Of a DNA stretch of 64,000 bases, positions 54,928 to 64,000 are shown one piece after another. The translations under genes were made by a program, and so were the position numbers. Origin of the DNA: Thiodiazotropha sp040793985 (lineage in GTDB: Bacteria > Pseudomonadota > Gammaproteobacteria > Chromatiales > Chromatiaceae); assembly GCA_040793985.1 (NCBI GenBank), contig JBFNJI010000001.1, positions 132,817-196,816 of the forward strand, given 5' to 3'. Positions within the stretch are counted from its first letter, which is position 1. Every line of letters begins with the position of its first letter. Below the pieces are notes generated by a model that was given only the letters and a program-made list of their open reading frames with translations, had not been told where the DNA came from and ran no database searches.

Positions 54928-55695
54928 ATGCAAACACAAACAGGAGATTCCAACGGGGATAATGTCCCTCTCTACGCACCTTGCCGTAAGCTCTCTATCG
55001 GCGACCCTTTCAGATGGTTGAAGATGGGGTGGCAGGATTACAAGCGTACACCTTGGCACAGCTTGGCGTACGGTTTGGTATTCTTCTTTTTGGGTTGGCT
55101 ACTTCTTTATTTTGCATGGGCAAATAATAATAATGCCTTGATCGTTAGCCTCCTTTTCTGCTTCCTCATAATGGGGCCCGTACTCTGCTTCGGTCTTTAC
55201 GAAATCAGCCATCAACTCGAACAGAACCGCAAGACAACCTTCCGTCACGAGCGCCAGAAGGCTTTCCATGAAATGGGGCACGAGCGTTTATTTGCGACGA
55301 TGATGAGTATGTTGTTAGTGTTTCTGTTCATCTTGCTATCGATAATGGCCGGGATAGAGCCGGAATTCGGGCAGACTACAGGCTCTAATGTGGTGGCGTA
55401 TTTGTTGATCGCCATGATTTTTACAGGCCTGGCCTTTTGTGCAAGTTTGTTCACACTACCGATGATTCTGCACCTGGATACCGATGGAGCGACAGCGCTA
55501 TTAACCAGCATCAATGCGGTGTTGCGAAATACTCGGGTATTGACACTCTGGGCATTAATGATCTTCGTATTGACAGCTGTAGGATTCGCCACCGCTCTGA
55601 TCGGTCTCGTGTTCATAGTACCAGTGCTCGGTTATGCCACTTGGCACGGATACCGTGAGACGATCATCACGAAGGAATATGAAGCAAGCCAGTAG
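54928..55695 (+). CDS. DUF2189 integral membrane protein
   Basis: A 255-residue protein. A polar head (about 1-48) with RKLSIGDPFRWLKMGWQDYKRTP precedes five or six membrane helices, the DUF2189 pattern. The start at 54928 follows GAGGAGGT; an upstream in-frame ATG lacks a ribosome site. Family members are conserved, of unknown function, and often adjacent to oxidase genes in other bacteria; no such gene is here. It sits alone after the tRNA. Confidence 0.88.
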   Translation: MQTQTGDSNGDNVPLYAPCRKLSIGDPFRWLKMGWQDYKRTPWHSLAYGLVFFFLGWLLLYFAWANNNNALIVSLLFCFLIMGPVLCFGLYEISHQLEQNRKTTFRHERQKAFHEMGHERLFATMMSMLLVFLFILLSIMAGIEPEFGQTTGSNVVAYLLIAMIFTGLAFCASLFTLPMILHLDTDGATALLTSINAVLRNTRVLTLWALMIFVLTAVGFATALIGLVFIVPVLGYATWHGYRETIITKEYEASQ

Positions 55696-55938
55696 GCATG
55701 CGGCTTAACAGTTCAGATAATTGGTTCCTTGGGAGCCGTTTTATTATTGACTGAATGTCCGGGCTGCATCGATTAGATGCCTGTTGCAGCGTAGAATCAA
55801 AATCGAAAGACCGCTTGATCGATTTGATTGGACTACTCGGGGAACGGACCTAACAAATTTCATGCCTAATTGCTGAGAAGTGACATTACTTGCCATCTTC
55901 GGGCATAAAAAATACTTGCTTACCGGAGTTTCTGGTAT

Positions 55939-57159
55939 CTATTCAGCGGGAATCGCGAATAACACAACAAATGCCAGAATCGCTGCCAAGGTGGCAAAGT
56001 TACCGAAGCGCAACCAGTAGGCTTTGTGATCGCGATGATGGTGGTTCACGAAAAGGGCAACCACACACTGCAGCAAGTAATACAGTGCAAAAGCACGGGA
56101 AGCGAGGGCGATGATCTCCAGCAGGTCTGCGGTCCATATCAATGCAATGGCGAAGACCGATACCACCAGGTAACCCTTTTGGGACGATAATCTCCCCCTG
56201 GTGGTTTCACTTGCCAGACCTCCGGCACCGACGGTATCGGCAACACCTGCGCTGAACTGGCTCATGATCGCGGCCACAATCAGCATCAAGGGCAGTGCGG
56301 CTGCCGCCAGTCCGGTTGCGGACACTATGTCTGCGATCCGGATATGCGCGAGGTCGAGATGTTGCACGATCGGCATCAATACGATGACGGATACCACATA
56401 TAGGACACCTGAAATCAGTTGCGCTCGACGCATGGTTCGTACACGCATATCGGCATGATATTTTTCACCCAGAAACCGCGATGTCTCGAATCCCTGCACG
56501 ACCAGCAAAATACCGGCCAGCATAAACGCCTTGGTCATCCAGCTTCTTTCCTGAATATCAAAAACGAGCTGTTGTTCTGACTGAATGAAGTTGTAGTCGT
56601 ATACAGCTACCCCGATCAACAGTGCGGCAACAATGGACAGTTGGATGGACATTGCAAACGCTTCAAGTTTCTCAAGCCCCCCCAGTCCACGCAGGAAACC
56701 GGTCACGGCGATAAAAACTATGATGATTGTGGTCAGGATTCTTTCCCAGACGAATGCATCCACAAATCCCAGGTAGTTCAGTAAAAAAGACGACAGCAAT
56801 GACAGATAGAACGCAACTGCAGTTACGTAAGCGAGAGAAAGCGCGGCATTGGCAACAAAATCGATTTTGTATATCCACGGGTGATCATTCTTATCGTGCA
56901 GGAGGGGTTCGGCATGAATAATATTGAAACGAATCACACCGCCAATGGCGTAGGCGAGCACAACGATGACTATGACTGCGATAGGAGAATAGACGCCGAT
57001 CACGCTCGCAAGCATTGGAGCTATGATCAGAAACCCGCTGCCGATTATGGAGGAGAGTGGCGTGAGTGTCGCCTGCCAGGACATGTTTTTGAGCAGGCGA
57101 GGATGGAACATAAACAGCAATACAACGGCTGCAATAATCACAAGTATGACGTTCAGCAT
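55939..57159 (-). CDS. APC-superfamily-like permease
   Basis: A 406-residue protein with about eleven hydrophobic segments, including LSSIIGSGFLIIAPML near residue 31 (the G[S/A]G of amino-acid/cation permeases) and AAIMSQFSAGVADTVGAGG near 300. It resembles APC/Nramp-like transporters, but the substrate cannot be assigned. An ATG ten codons upstream is an alternative start. It precedes the Usp gene on the minus strand in map order but the two are separate units. Confidence 0.65.
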   Translation of the reverse strand: MLNVILVIIAAVVLLFMFHPRLLKNMSWQATLTPLSSIIGSGFLIIAPMLASVIGVYSPIAVIVIVVLAYAIGGVIRFNIIHAEPLLHDKNDHPWIYKIDFVANAALSLAYVTAVAFYLSLLSSFLLNYLGFVDAFVWERILTTIIIVFIAVTGFLRGLGGLEKLEAFAMSIQLSIVAALLIGVAVYDYNFIQSEQQLVFDIQERSWMTKAFMLAGILLVVQGFETSRFLGEKYHADMRVRTMRRAQLISGVLYVVSVIVLMPIVQHLDLAHIRIADIVSATGLAAAALPLMLIVAAIMSQFSAGVADTVGAGGLASETTRGRLSSQKGYLVVSVFAIALIWTADLLEIIALASRAFALYYLLQCVVALFVNHHHRDHKAYWLRFGNFATLAAILAFVVLFAIPAE

Positions 57160-57341
57160 ATGCCCATCCGTCTTTAGAATTCCTTGCAAAATCTACTGCA
57201 GCAGGAGAATTCTTGTTATCGTAGTTAGTATTATGGCCAGTATGGCACTATACCGTCAGGAGTGTGCTGGGGAAAACCCTATACATGCTCTTGGTTGGGA
57301 GTTGCCATATTGGAATGTTAGATCTGGTGCTATTTTCTTCT

Positions 57342-57782
57342 TCAGGTACGTTGATGTGTTGGGACAACGAGTATCGGGCATCGGGATTTATGAAGAATCC
57401 CTTCGCTGACGCTACCCACAAGAAGTTGATACATCGCACTTCGCCCATGAGAACCTACAACAATCATATCCACATTCAGATCCGATGCCTCCTTAAGAAT
57501 TGTCTCAATTGTTGGCCCATGCACAAGAAGCGCTGTCGCTTTCAAGCCTTCTTTGCGTAATCGCTTTGCTATTTTTTGGATCTTGCGATGCTCACAATGG
57601 AATTTTTCCGCAAGGGACTCTCGGGCCGCTTGCGGATCTGCTCTGAAATCCAGGACGCCCGGCTCAGGCTCCGCATTATGCAGGATCCACACCTTTGCTG
57701 AAAATGCCTTGGCAACCTCTTCCGCCTTTTTCACAATCATCTTTGTTGAATCAGAAAGGTCTACTGCCACCAGAAGTTTCAT
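57342..57782 (-). CDS. Universal stress protein (UspA family)
   Basis: A 146-residue single-domain Usp. The ATP-binding signature G-x2-G-x9-G-S is complete in VGSHGRSAMYQLLVGSVSE (about 112-130), preceded by the VDMIVV strand. Such proteins bind ATP and support survival under stress. It stands alone; its stress trigger is unknown. Confidence 0.93.
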   Translation of the reverse strand: MKLLVAVDLSDSTKMIVKKAEEVAKAFSAKVWILHNAEPEPGVLDFRADPQAARESLAEKFHCEHRKIQKIAKRLRKEGLKATALLVHGPTIETILKEASDLNVDMIVVGSHGRSAMYQLLVGSVSEGILHKSRCPILVVPTHQRT

Positions 57783-58088
57783 ATCGTCTCTCCATCAGTT
57801 ACGCACCCTAGTACCAAATCGTATTCGACCGACCCATCGGTCAGACTAAGTGGTATTCATAAACCATTTCCATCCAACCCTTATGGAATCCACGGTCGTT
57901 CTTCAGGGGACCACAGGAGCATAACAGGAACTGGCCGCCCAAACACAAGATTTCGCTCCCCTTTTCCCATATTCTCGTTGCTGCTTTAGCGGATTGTTTG
58001 GGAAAGTATGTTCATCATGGCACACAGTGAGCACGAATGAACGCTCAGGGTCAATCAGGGACTTGTGAAACTGGCACTGTTTGTCAGA
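57783..58088. other. Intergenic stretch between usp and the RND pump gene
   Basis: This 306-base gap should hold the usp promoter on the minus strand and the 3' end of the pump operon. I see no gene, terminator hairpin or clear regulatory site in it. Confidence 0.4.
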
Positions 58089-61000
58089 TCAATCCGGCAC
58101 GGGGGTTTTTTGCAGTGAAAATAGTCTATCCGATATTCTGAACACCAACGCCAATAACGCCGGCATAAAGGTCAAAGTCACGATCATCGAGAACAGAAGC
58201 CCAAACAGTACGATGGCGCCCAGTCCCCGGTAAAGCTCGGTTCCGGCGCCGGGATTGAACACCAGCGGAGAGAGCCCGGCAACGGTGGTGACAGTCGACA
58301 TGATGATCGGTCGCAGTCGGATACGCACGGCTTCCGTCACCGCCTCGACGATGTCCATGCCTTTTTTCTTCAGGTTGGTTGCGGTGAGTTCGACGATCAA
58401 GATGGGGTTGTTGACCACGGTGCCGATCAATACCAGAAAGCCGAGCATGGTAATCATGTCGAAGGGCTGGTTGATGGGATTGAGGCCGATCTGGTCCAGG
58501 TTGGCGCCGGCCAGGTTGACCAGGTAGAGACCGGCGATACCGCCGCTGATGCCCACGGGCAGGTTGGTCATGATCAGCAGCGGATAGCCCCAGTGGGAGA
58601 AAACCGCCACCATCAGCAGGTAGGCGATCACTATCGCCACGACAAAGTTGCTGAACAGGGCCTCCCGGGTTGCCGTCAGTTGGTCGCTGGCGCCGCTGAT
58701 CTCGAGGCGGATATCGGCAGGCAGTTCGCCGGATTCCTTCATCCCTTTGATGATCTCTTCGGTCACCGCCTCCACGCCGGCCTCCAGCGGGATCTCCCTG
58801 GGCGGTATCACGCTCAGGGTGATGGTCCGGTCACCGTCGACGCGACGGATGGTCTCGGTGTTGACGCTCTCCTCGAGCCGGGCGACGGCATTGAGTGGGA
58901 CGATTTCGCCCCGGGAGGAGTAGAGCATGAGGGATTCGAGATCCTGGGGCTGTTCGATGTTGCCCTGGGTGGAGTAGAGAAACATGTCGATCTGGTCATC
59001 GTCGAGGAAGAACTCGTCGACAAAGGCGCCGTCCGAATAGGCCCAGAGGGTGTATCCCAGATCCTGGGTATCGATGCCGAGTTCGGCGGCGCGCTCCCAG
59101 TCAGGCTGCACCTCGAGCATGGGTTGCCCCATGGTCAGGTTGGAGGGTTCGGGGCGCACCCTCGGGTTGTCGAAGACCTGCTTCGCTTTGAGAAAGACCT
59201 TCAATCCGGCATCGAACAGTGGTTCAAGCTCCGGGCCGCTGATATCGATGTTGATACTGCGGGTACCGCCGAAATTGCCCGAAAAGATCGAGCCCTTGGA
59301 AGAGAACGAGCGCAGGCCGGGCAGTTCATCGGCCTTGGCGCTGGCGATCTCCAGGAATTCATCGGTCTGGTGCCGGTCAGCCACGCCGCGTACGGAGAAG
59401 ACCCGGGCATTGCTGACGAAGCTCACCGAGAAGGTCATGGCCGGTATGTCGGTTTCACCCTGCGCGAACAGTTCCGGGTCCGCGCCCAGTTGCGGCAGGA
59501 ACTGTTCATCCACCGACTGATAGTGGCCCTTCATGGTGTCGATGTTATAGCCGGGTGGGGCGAACATGATGGTGAAGACCTTGGCCTCTTCACCCTCCGG
59601 CAGATACTCGGTCTGCGGCGTCAGGTAGTAGAGGATGGCGCCGGCCCCCGCCAGCACGATCACGATCACCGACAGTGGCCGTATGAAGCCGGCCACCAAC
59701 CAGTGGATCAGTGATAGCACCCCGCGGGAAACGGCGGCGCCGAGCCTGTCGAGGAATGAGTTTTTGGACTCTTTATGGATGGAGAGGAAACGGCCGCTGG
59801 CCGCCGGCACCAGGGTGATCGCCACCAGCATCGACATCAGTATCGATGAGGCGATGGCGATGGCGATATCCGAATAGAGCTGCCCGGCCTCTTCGTGGAT
59901 GAACAGAATCGGCAGGAAGACGCAGACCGTGGTCAGGGTCGAGGCCAGCACCGCGGGCCAGACCTCGGTGACGCCGTTGAGGGCGGCCTGCAAGCGGTTG
60001 GTGCCCTTGCTCAGGTGGCGGTAGATGTTCTCCGCCACCACGATGTTGTTGTCCAGCGTCATGCCGATGGCGAAGGCCACACCGGAGAGCGAGATGACGT
60101 TGATGGTGCGACCGGCGATCAAGAGTCCGAGAAAGGCGGCGATGGCGCAGATGGGAATCGCCATGGCGCCGATGAGAGTGCCTGAAACCGAACGCAGAAA
60201 CAGGAACAGCACCAGCAGGGCGAGGATGGCGCCGATCGCCAGGTTGTGTTTCACCACCTCAACCGCATCGGTTACGTAGACCACGTCATCGGAGTTCAGG
60301 ACCAGCTCCAGATCCTTCTCCTTGAGGATGCCGGCATTGAGCTCCTCCACCTTAGCCATCATGGCCTGCTTGATCTCGATCACGTTGGTGCCGATCTGTC
60401 GGTTCACCGCGAAGGCCAGCTGGGGTTTTCCGGACGCATAGGCGTAGTTGCGGACTTCGGCGAAGCCCAGCTCTGCATGGCCCAGGTCTTTCAATCGAAC
60501 GAAGGCGCCATCGTGCTCGGTGATGACCAGTTCATTGAGTTCCTCAACGGACTGGAAGCGGCCGATGGTACGCAGCAGGTAGCGTCGCTTGCCGCTGTCC
60601 AGGTCGCCGCCGGAGATATCCCGGTTGCGGGCCCGGATGGCGTTTCTCACGTCGAGCAGGCTGATGTTGCGCTCCGCCAGCTTGAGCGGATCCACATGAA
60701 TCTTGATCTGCCGTTCCGAACCGCCCCAGAGGCGGACGCTGGCCACGTCGGGCACCCGCTCCATCTGGCGTTGTATGTTCTCTTCCGCCCAGTCGTGGAG
60801 GGCGATCACATCGTCCTCGGAAAATTCACCGCTGATCGGCGTCAGACGGAAATACATGAAGGAGTTGGATGAGAACGACTCGGAGCGGATGCTGGGCTGG
60901 CGGACATTCTCCGGATAGTTGTCGACCTGCGACAGGGCGTTGTTGACGTCCAGCAACGCCTCCTCGATGGAGATGGTATAGGGGAATTCCAGTTCGATCT

Positions 61001-61262
61001 CCGCCCTTCCTGTGTTGGCGGTGGAGATGATCCGCTCAAGCCCCGGGATCCGGGTCAGGTACTGCTCCTGCTCGATGATGATCTCCTTCTCCACATCCTG
61101 TGGCGAGGCGCCGGGCCAGGTGGTGGTGACCTTGATCAGGCGGGCGTCCAGGTCGGGAATCATCTGTACCGGCACACTGAAGATCGCCAGCAGGCCGAAC
61201 AGGGTCAGAATCAGGATGGCGACGGTGAGAATGACCGGTTTTTCGATGCAGAAGCGAAACAT
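58089..61262 (-). CDS. RND efflux transporter permease
   Basis: A 1057-residue inner-membrane RND pump with N-terminal helix MFRFCIEKPVILTVAILIL, two large periplasmic loops and helices 2-6 and 8-12 in the usual arrangement. The TM4 motif is GMTLDNNIVVAENI, with Asp-Asn-Asn in place of the Asp-Asp of AcrB and the single Asp-Ala of heavy-metal pumps, so the substrate class is uncertain. It is 12 bases downstream of its adaptor gene. No outer-membrane channel gene is beside it; a general TolC may serve. Confidence 0.9.
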   Translation of the reverse strand: MFRFCIEKPVILTVAILILTLFGLLAIFSVPVQMIPDLDARLIKVTTTWPGASPQDVEKEIIIEQEQYLTRIPGLERIISTANTGRAEIELEFPYTISIEEALLDVNNALSQVDNYPENVRQPSIRSESFSSNSFMYFRLTPISGEFSEDDVIALHDWAEENIQRQMERVPDVASVRLWGGSERQIKIHVDPLKLAERNISLLDVRNAIRARNRDISGGDLDSGKRRYLLRTIGRFQSVEELNELVITEHDGAFVRLKDLGHAELGFAEVRNYAYASGKPQLAFAVNRQIGTNVIEIKQAMMAKVEELNAGILKEKDLELVLNSDDVVYVTDAVEVVKHNLAIGAILALLVLFLFLRSVSGTLIGAMAIPICAIAAFLGLLIAGRTINVISLSGVAFAIGMTLDNNIVVAENIYRHLSKGTNRLQAALNGVTEVWPAVLASTLTTVCVFLPILFIHEEAGQLYSDIAIAIASSILMSMLVAITLVPAASGRFLSIHKESKNSFLDRLGAAVSRGVLSLIHWLVAGFIRPLSVIVIVLAGAGAILYYLTPQTEYLPEGEEAKVFTIMFAPPGYNIDTMKGHYQSVDEQFLPQLGADPELFAQGETDIPAMTFSVSFVSNARVFSVRGVADRHQTDEFLEIASAKADELPGLRSFSSKGSIFSGNFGGTRSINIDISGPELEPLFDAGLKVFLKAKQVFDNPRVRPEPSNLTMGQPMLEVQPDWERAAELGIDTQDLGYTLWAYSDGAFVDEFFLDDDQIDMFLYSTQGNIEQPQDLESLMLYSSRGEIVPLNAVARLEESVNTETIRRVDGDRTITLSVIPPREIPLEAGVEAVTEEIIKGMKESGELPADIRLEISGASDQLTATREALFSNFVVAIVIAYLLMVAVFSHWGYPLLIMTNLPVGISGGIAGLYLVNLAGANLDQIGLNPINQPFDMITMLGFLVLIGTVVNNPILIVELTATNLKKKGMDIVEAVTEAVRIRLRPIIMSTVTTVAGLSPLVFNPGAGTELYRGLGAIVLFGLLFSMIVTLTFMPALLALVFRISDRLFSLQKTPVPD

Positions 61263-61274
61263 GGTGAGAGTCGT

Positions 61275-62351
61275 CTAATCCACTTTTCCGATTTTGACCG
61301 ACTGCCCGGGTCGTAGGTTCTCGTTGCCCAGCAGTACGACGCGATCACCCACATTCAGGCTGCTGTCGAGTATCTCCACAAGATTGTCCTGGGTGCGCCC
61401 GGTCACCACGCTGACCTGTTTCACCTTGAACGGCTCGTCGGTGCCGGTCACGCGCCAGACCACACGGCTGCCATCCGCCTTGAGTACTATCGCATCCCGC
61501 GGAAGCATGATCGATGGTTGCTGCTCCCCGCTCAGTTCAATGAAAATGCGGGCCGACATACCGGGGGCAATCCGATTGTTTGGGTTGTCCAGCAGCAACA
61601 GGAGGGGAAAGGTGCGGGTATTTCGGTTTCCTGCCGCGACCATTGAGGCAACCTTGCCGATGAACTCCTCCCCGGGCAGCGAATCGAAGCGGATTCGTGC
61701 CTTCAGGTCAGCTGCGATCCGTGGGTAGAATCGCTGCGGTATCGACGCCCGTATGCGGATACGGTCCAGCGCAACCAGTTTCACGACCCCAGACTCGGCC
61801 TTGACCCACTGTCCCGATTCCACGTTCTTCTCGGCAACGATGCCGGAAAAAGGGGCGGTGAGGAGATGTCGGGACAACAGCTCTTGCAGCCGCTTCACCT
61901 CCGCACGCTGCTTGGCGATCGACGCCTGGGCAATCTCCTCGTCGGCCTCGGCCGAGGCCAACAGGCTGGCGGCAACGGCCTTGTTCCGGCGCAAGGACTG
62001 GTACTCGTTTTTTTGTCGTACGGCCTCCCGGTGCCGGGCGATCGCCTCATCGAGTCCGGCCTGTGCCGATACCACCTCCAGGCTGGCGATAACCGGATCG
62101 AGGGAGAGAATCCTGTCGCCGGCATTGACCCGTTTGCCCTCCTCCACGAACACCTCTTCCACCACCCCCGAGAGTCGCGGAGACAAGGGCGATTCCTGTA
62201 GTGCCTCCGCGGTGCCCGATAGGGGGATCTCCTCACGCAACCTCTGCGCCACGACCTCAGTAACGGTGACCAGGCCAGGTTTCTTTGGAGGTGCCGCAAC
62301 CGCATGGGCCATACACAGGAAACCAATGATCAGCACGCTGAGCTTCTTCAC
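61275..62351 (-). CDS. RND periplasmic adaptor (membrane-fusion protein)
   Basis: A 358-residue protein with a signal peptide ending AVAA, barrel-sandwich hybrid halves (SPRLSGVVEEVFVEEGKRVNAGD and APFSGIVAEKNVESGQWV), a short coiled hairpin and a C-terminal beta-barrel. It bridges the pump to an outer-membrane channel. The GTG at 62351 has AGGAG eight bases upstream; another GTG at 62357 is closer to it and less likely. It forms an operon with the pump. Confidence 0.9.
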   Translation of the reverse strand: MKKLSVLIIGFLCMAHAVAAPPKKPGLVTVTEVVAQRLREEIPLSGTAEALQESPLSPRLSGVVEEVFVEEGKRVNAGDRILSLDPVIASLEVVSAQAGLDEAIARHREAVRQKNEYQSLRRNKAVAASLLASAEADEEIAQASIAKQRAEVKRLQELLSRHLLTAPFSGIVAEKNVESGQWVKAESGVVKLVALDRIRIRASIPQRFYPRIAADLKARIRFDSLPGEEFIGKVASMVAAGNRNTRTFPLLLLLDNPNNRIAPGMSARIFIELSGEQQPSIMLPRDAIVLKADGSRVVWRVTGTDEPFKVKQVSVVTGRTQDNLVEILDSSLNVGDRVVLLGNENLRPGQSVKIGKVD

Positions 62352-62639
62352 GCTCACTTCTCCTTTACGGACGTTGTCAACGGGTCATTGGGAATAATAA
62401 ACAAGACACCCACCCTAAATCCACATAGACAATACCCCTCCTCACCTGTTCAATCATTTAGGACAACAGTTTTAGCTCTGTAAACCCTGCCAAAACCATA
62501 AAAGGCACCCTGAAACCATCCTCAGCACGAGTCTGCTTTCGACATTGATCAGGTCGAGCGATGATTCGCTGGGTGAAGTGGCCTATAGCAACCGCAAGTC
62601 CAAGCACGGGCTATGCACAGAGCCGTTACAAGGTTCGAT

Positions 62640-62790
62640 GACCTCCTGCTCGCTTCATCGGATCGACGATCCGCCGGCGTCTAGGTTCACAGCTCTTGCC
62701 GGTGTGCGGATCCAATCCACAAAGAAAAGCGGCGTACACGGCTGGAGACACAACGCTACTTTTGGTTGGTTTCGAGTGAAACCTGGGCTT
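62640..62790 (-). pseudogene. Decayed fragment of a REP-associated (Y1-type) transposase
   Basis: On the minus strand one frame reads AAFLCGLDPHTGKSCEPRRR and then RIVDP. This strongly resembles the N-terminal block found in a family of TnpA/Y1-like proteins (xRRAFLCGxDxxTGKSFEHRRxWIxDR). The bases just before it, in another frame, read RCVSSRVRR, like the preceding YxCVSRCVRR of that family, with an in-frame stop in between. So a frameshift and an early stop have broken the gene, and the rest, including the HxH and catalytic Tyr, is missing. The surrounding gap (62352-62927) holds nothing else recognisable. Confidence 0.5.
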
Positions 62791-62927
62791 ACCTCGGTTT
62801 AGGCAGGGTATCGTTCCTCGATATCGACTACAGATAAATACTCGTCGCGTGGGCTTAATATTGGCAACTTTTGATGAGGTATCCATTTATCCTAAAAATG
62901 CACAATGATCTTGGTCTGTATGCGACT

Positions 62928-63887
62928 TTAAGTTTCGCCTTTTTTGCCTTGGCATATAGACAAAGCGCACTGCTTTCTCTTGGTACTGTTTTCATAACGC
63001 TTTTCACCCATCTTTTGTGTCAAGGGCCAAATAAACGCGTACCATGGCACAGCTATGCCCCACCTGTTTCCATACCTTTTCGGGATGGCTTTTCGTTTCG
63101 AATCATTGCCAATATGTATATCGGCGACGATGGTACCCTCCTCGTCGCCAAGTTCAGCTTTCACGGTACCATCAAAATCCACGATAGACGACAAGCCGGG
63201 GAAACTGCTCTTTAGATACGGCAAACTTCCGGGCAAGGTGGTTTCTAGTGAGCCTACCCTGTTACTTACTATGACAGGCACCCCCAGGGTATGGGCAAAT
63301 ATAGATCGGCTGTTCACGAGCATATGCTCGAATCGTTTTACATCACCTGGGATGAAAGGCATTGGCCTGCCTGCTGCGGCAGGCGATAAAACCAGGTCTA
63401 CATCCTGATCAAAAAGGTACCTCATGTGATCAAACAATGTATTTTCATAACAGATACCTATACCGATACGCCCTATTTCAGTTTCAATAACGTGCGCATC
63501 CGAAGCTGATCTGAAAAAATAGGCTTCAACGGAAGACGGGGGATTTTTTCTTACTCTCCCAATCAATTCTCCTTTTGGATCCGACAATACAAATGTATTG
63601 AAGAAATCCTCGCCATTCGCCTCCGGAAAAGTGAAGCCGATATATATGCCGAAGCGTCTAGCCGTGTCCAATAGCCAGCCAACTGTCTCGCCATTGATCG
63701 TTTCGGCAAAATTCCATATATCCTCCGACAGTGTGTAACCGCTCGGCATCAATTCTGGCAGTAAAACCAATTTCGCTCCTTTATTTACTGCATACGCAAT
63801 CATTTTCTCGGCATGTGACAAATTCTTAGCGATCTCACCAATGCAGCTGTTCATTTGAACGGCTGCGACTCTGAGTAGTGTTGGCAC
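62928..63887 (-). CDS. Nitrilase-superfamily carbon-nitrogen hydrolase
   Basis: A 319-residue protein with the Glu-Lys-Cys triad visible: Glu in LLPELMPSGY (about residue 44), Lys in GRVRKNPPSSVEA (about 113) and Cys in GIGICYENTLFDH (about 147). The family hydrolyses amides, nitriles or carbamoyl groups. The start MPTLLRVAAVQM is typical. The last 30 residues (STKRKQCALSICQGKKGET) are basic and unlike the family end, so the C-terminus may be locally extended. The substrate is not evident. Confidence 0.85.
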   Translation of the reverse strand: MPTLLRVAAVQMNSCIGEIAKNLSHAEKMIAYAVNKGAKLVLLPELMPSGYTLSEDIWNFAETINGETVGWLLDTARRFGIYIGFTFPEANGEDFFNTFVLSDPKGELIGRVRKNPPSSVEAYFFRSASDAHVIETEIGRIGIGICYENTLFDHMRYLFDQDVDLVLSPAAAGRPMPFIPGDVKRFEHMLVNSRSIFAHTLGVPVIVSNRVGSLETTLPGSLPYLKSSFPGLSSIVDFDGTVKAELGDEEGTIVADIHIGNDSKRKAIPKRYGNRWGIAVPWYAFIWPLTQKMGEKRYENSTKRKQCALSICQGKKGET

Positions 63888-63918
63888 GGTCTACTCCCTG
63901 TTGTTAACCTAACGAGTC

Positions 63919-63971
63919 TGTCGAAAAACCTGATTCTGGAAAACAGATTTCCCAACGATCAATTTTCGACA
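63919..63971. repeat. Inverted repeat near the window end
   Basis: The arms TGTCGAAAA (63919-63927) and TTTTCGACA (63963-63971) are 35 bases apart. They could be a short MITE, an IS end or a terminator of a gene beyond the window. With the sequence cut at 64000 I cannot decide. Confidence 0.3.
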
Positions 63972-64000
63972 AAGCTCTTTCATTGTTTTACTGATTAATC

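Noticed and set aside
58593..59714. A 373-codon open frame on the plus strand inside the RND permease
   Set aside because: It is opposite a clear RND gene and shows low-complexity composition without any domain.

Overview
The window looks like the chromosome of a gammaproteobacterium, most probably a sulfur-oxidising chemolithotroph or a relative of sulfur-oxidising symbionts. The grounds are a complete system I cytochrome c maturation operon (ccmABCDEFGHI), a flavocytochrome c sulfide dehydrogenase (fccAB), an octaheme hydroxylamine oxidoreductase-like cytochrome and a Pseudomonas-type minor-pilin locus (slpA-ispH-fimT-pilVWXY1E ... thiO). I cannot assign a species. No prophage, CRISPR array, integrase or intact insertion sequence was seen. 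The mobile-element traces are a decayed REP-associated (Y1-type) transposase fragment near 62.7 kb and REP-like palindromes.

Layout. 0-2.4 kb: end of an unknown gene, a TrpD2-like protein coupled to a Rieske ferredoxin, and a short membrane peptide. 2.5-9.5 kb: ccmABCDEFGHI, tightly overlapped. 9.7-11.8 kb: an EF-G-like GTPase. 12.1-16.4 kb: an octaheme cytochrome behind a perfect FNR/ANR-type box, then a TPR protein with fccAB. 16.8-20.6 kb: divergent rpfF and rpfC, which make and sense a DSF-type fatty-acid signal; no rpfG is in the window. 20.7-22.9 kb: a LysR regulator divergent from an MFS transporter. 22.9-29.9 kb: a minus-strand copper/silver efflux operon (small Cys/His protein, cusC, cusB, cusA, cusF). 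30-39 kb: dusA, yceI, a wrbA-cytochrome b561-pirin operon with a divergent LysR regulator, a phosphotransferase/P-loop kinase fusion, a DUF2892 protein and rimO. 39-42 kb: two small proteins, a Rossmann-fold protein, slpA and ispH. 42.4-53.3 kb: two consecutive minor-pilin/PilY1 clusters. 53.4-57.8 kb: thiO, tRNA-Thr(CGU), a DUF2189 membrane protein, an APC-like permease and a universal stress protein. 58-64 kb: an RND efflux pump with its adaptor and a nitrilase-family hydrolase.

How the parts fit. The ccm operon attaches heme to c-type cytochromes, and the window encodes two consumers of that machinery (the octaheme protein and FccA, ten CxxCH sites together). FccAB would feed sulfide electrons into c-type cytochromes. 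The octaheme protein, placed behind an FNR-type site, suggests nitrogen-oxide or hydroxylamine chemistry under low oxygen; this is inference. RpfF/RpfC and the doubled, possibly phase-variable type IV pilus tip genes point to a surface-attached or host-associated life.

The best leads are: the octaheme/FccAB region under a candidate FNR site; a run of ten G inside pilV where a one-base slip in either direction gives an early stop; the tandem second pilVWXY1 cluster inserted before thiO; an rpfF-rpfC pair with textbook catalytic residues; and several short proteins that automatic annotation would probably miss.
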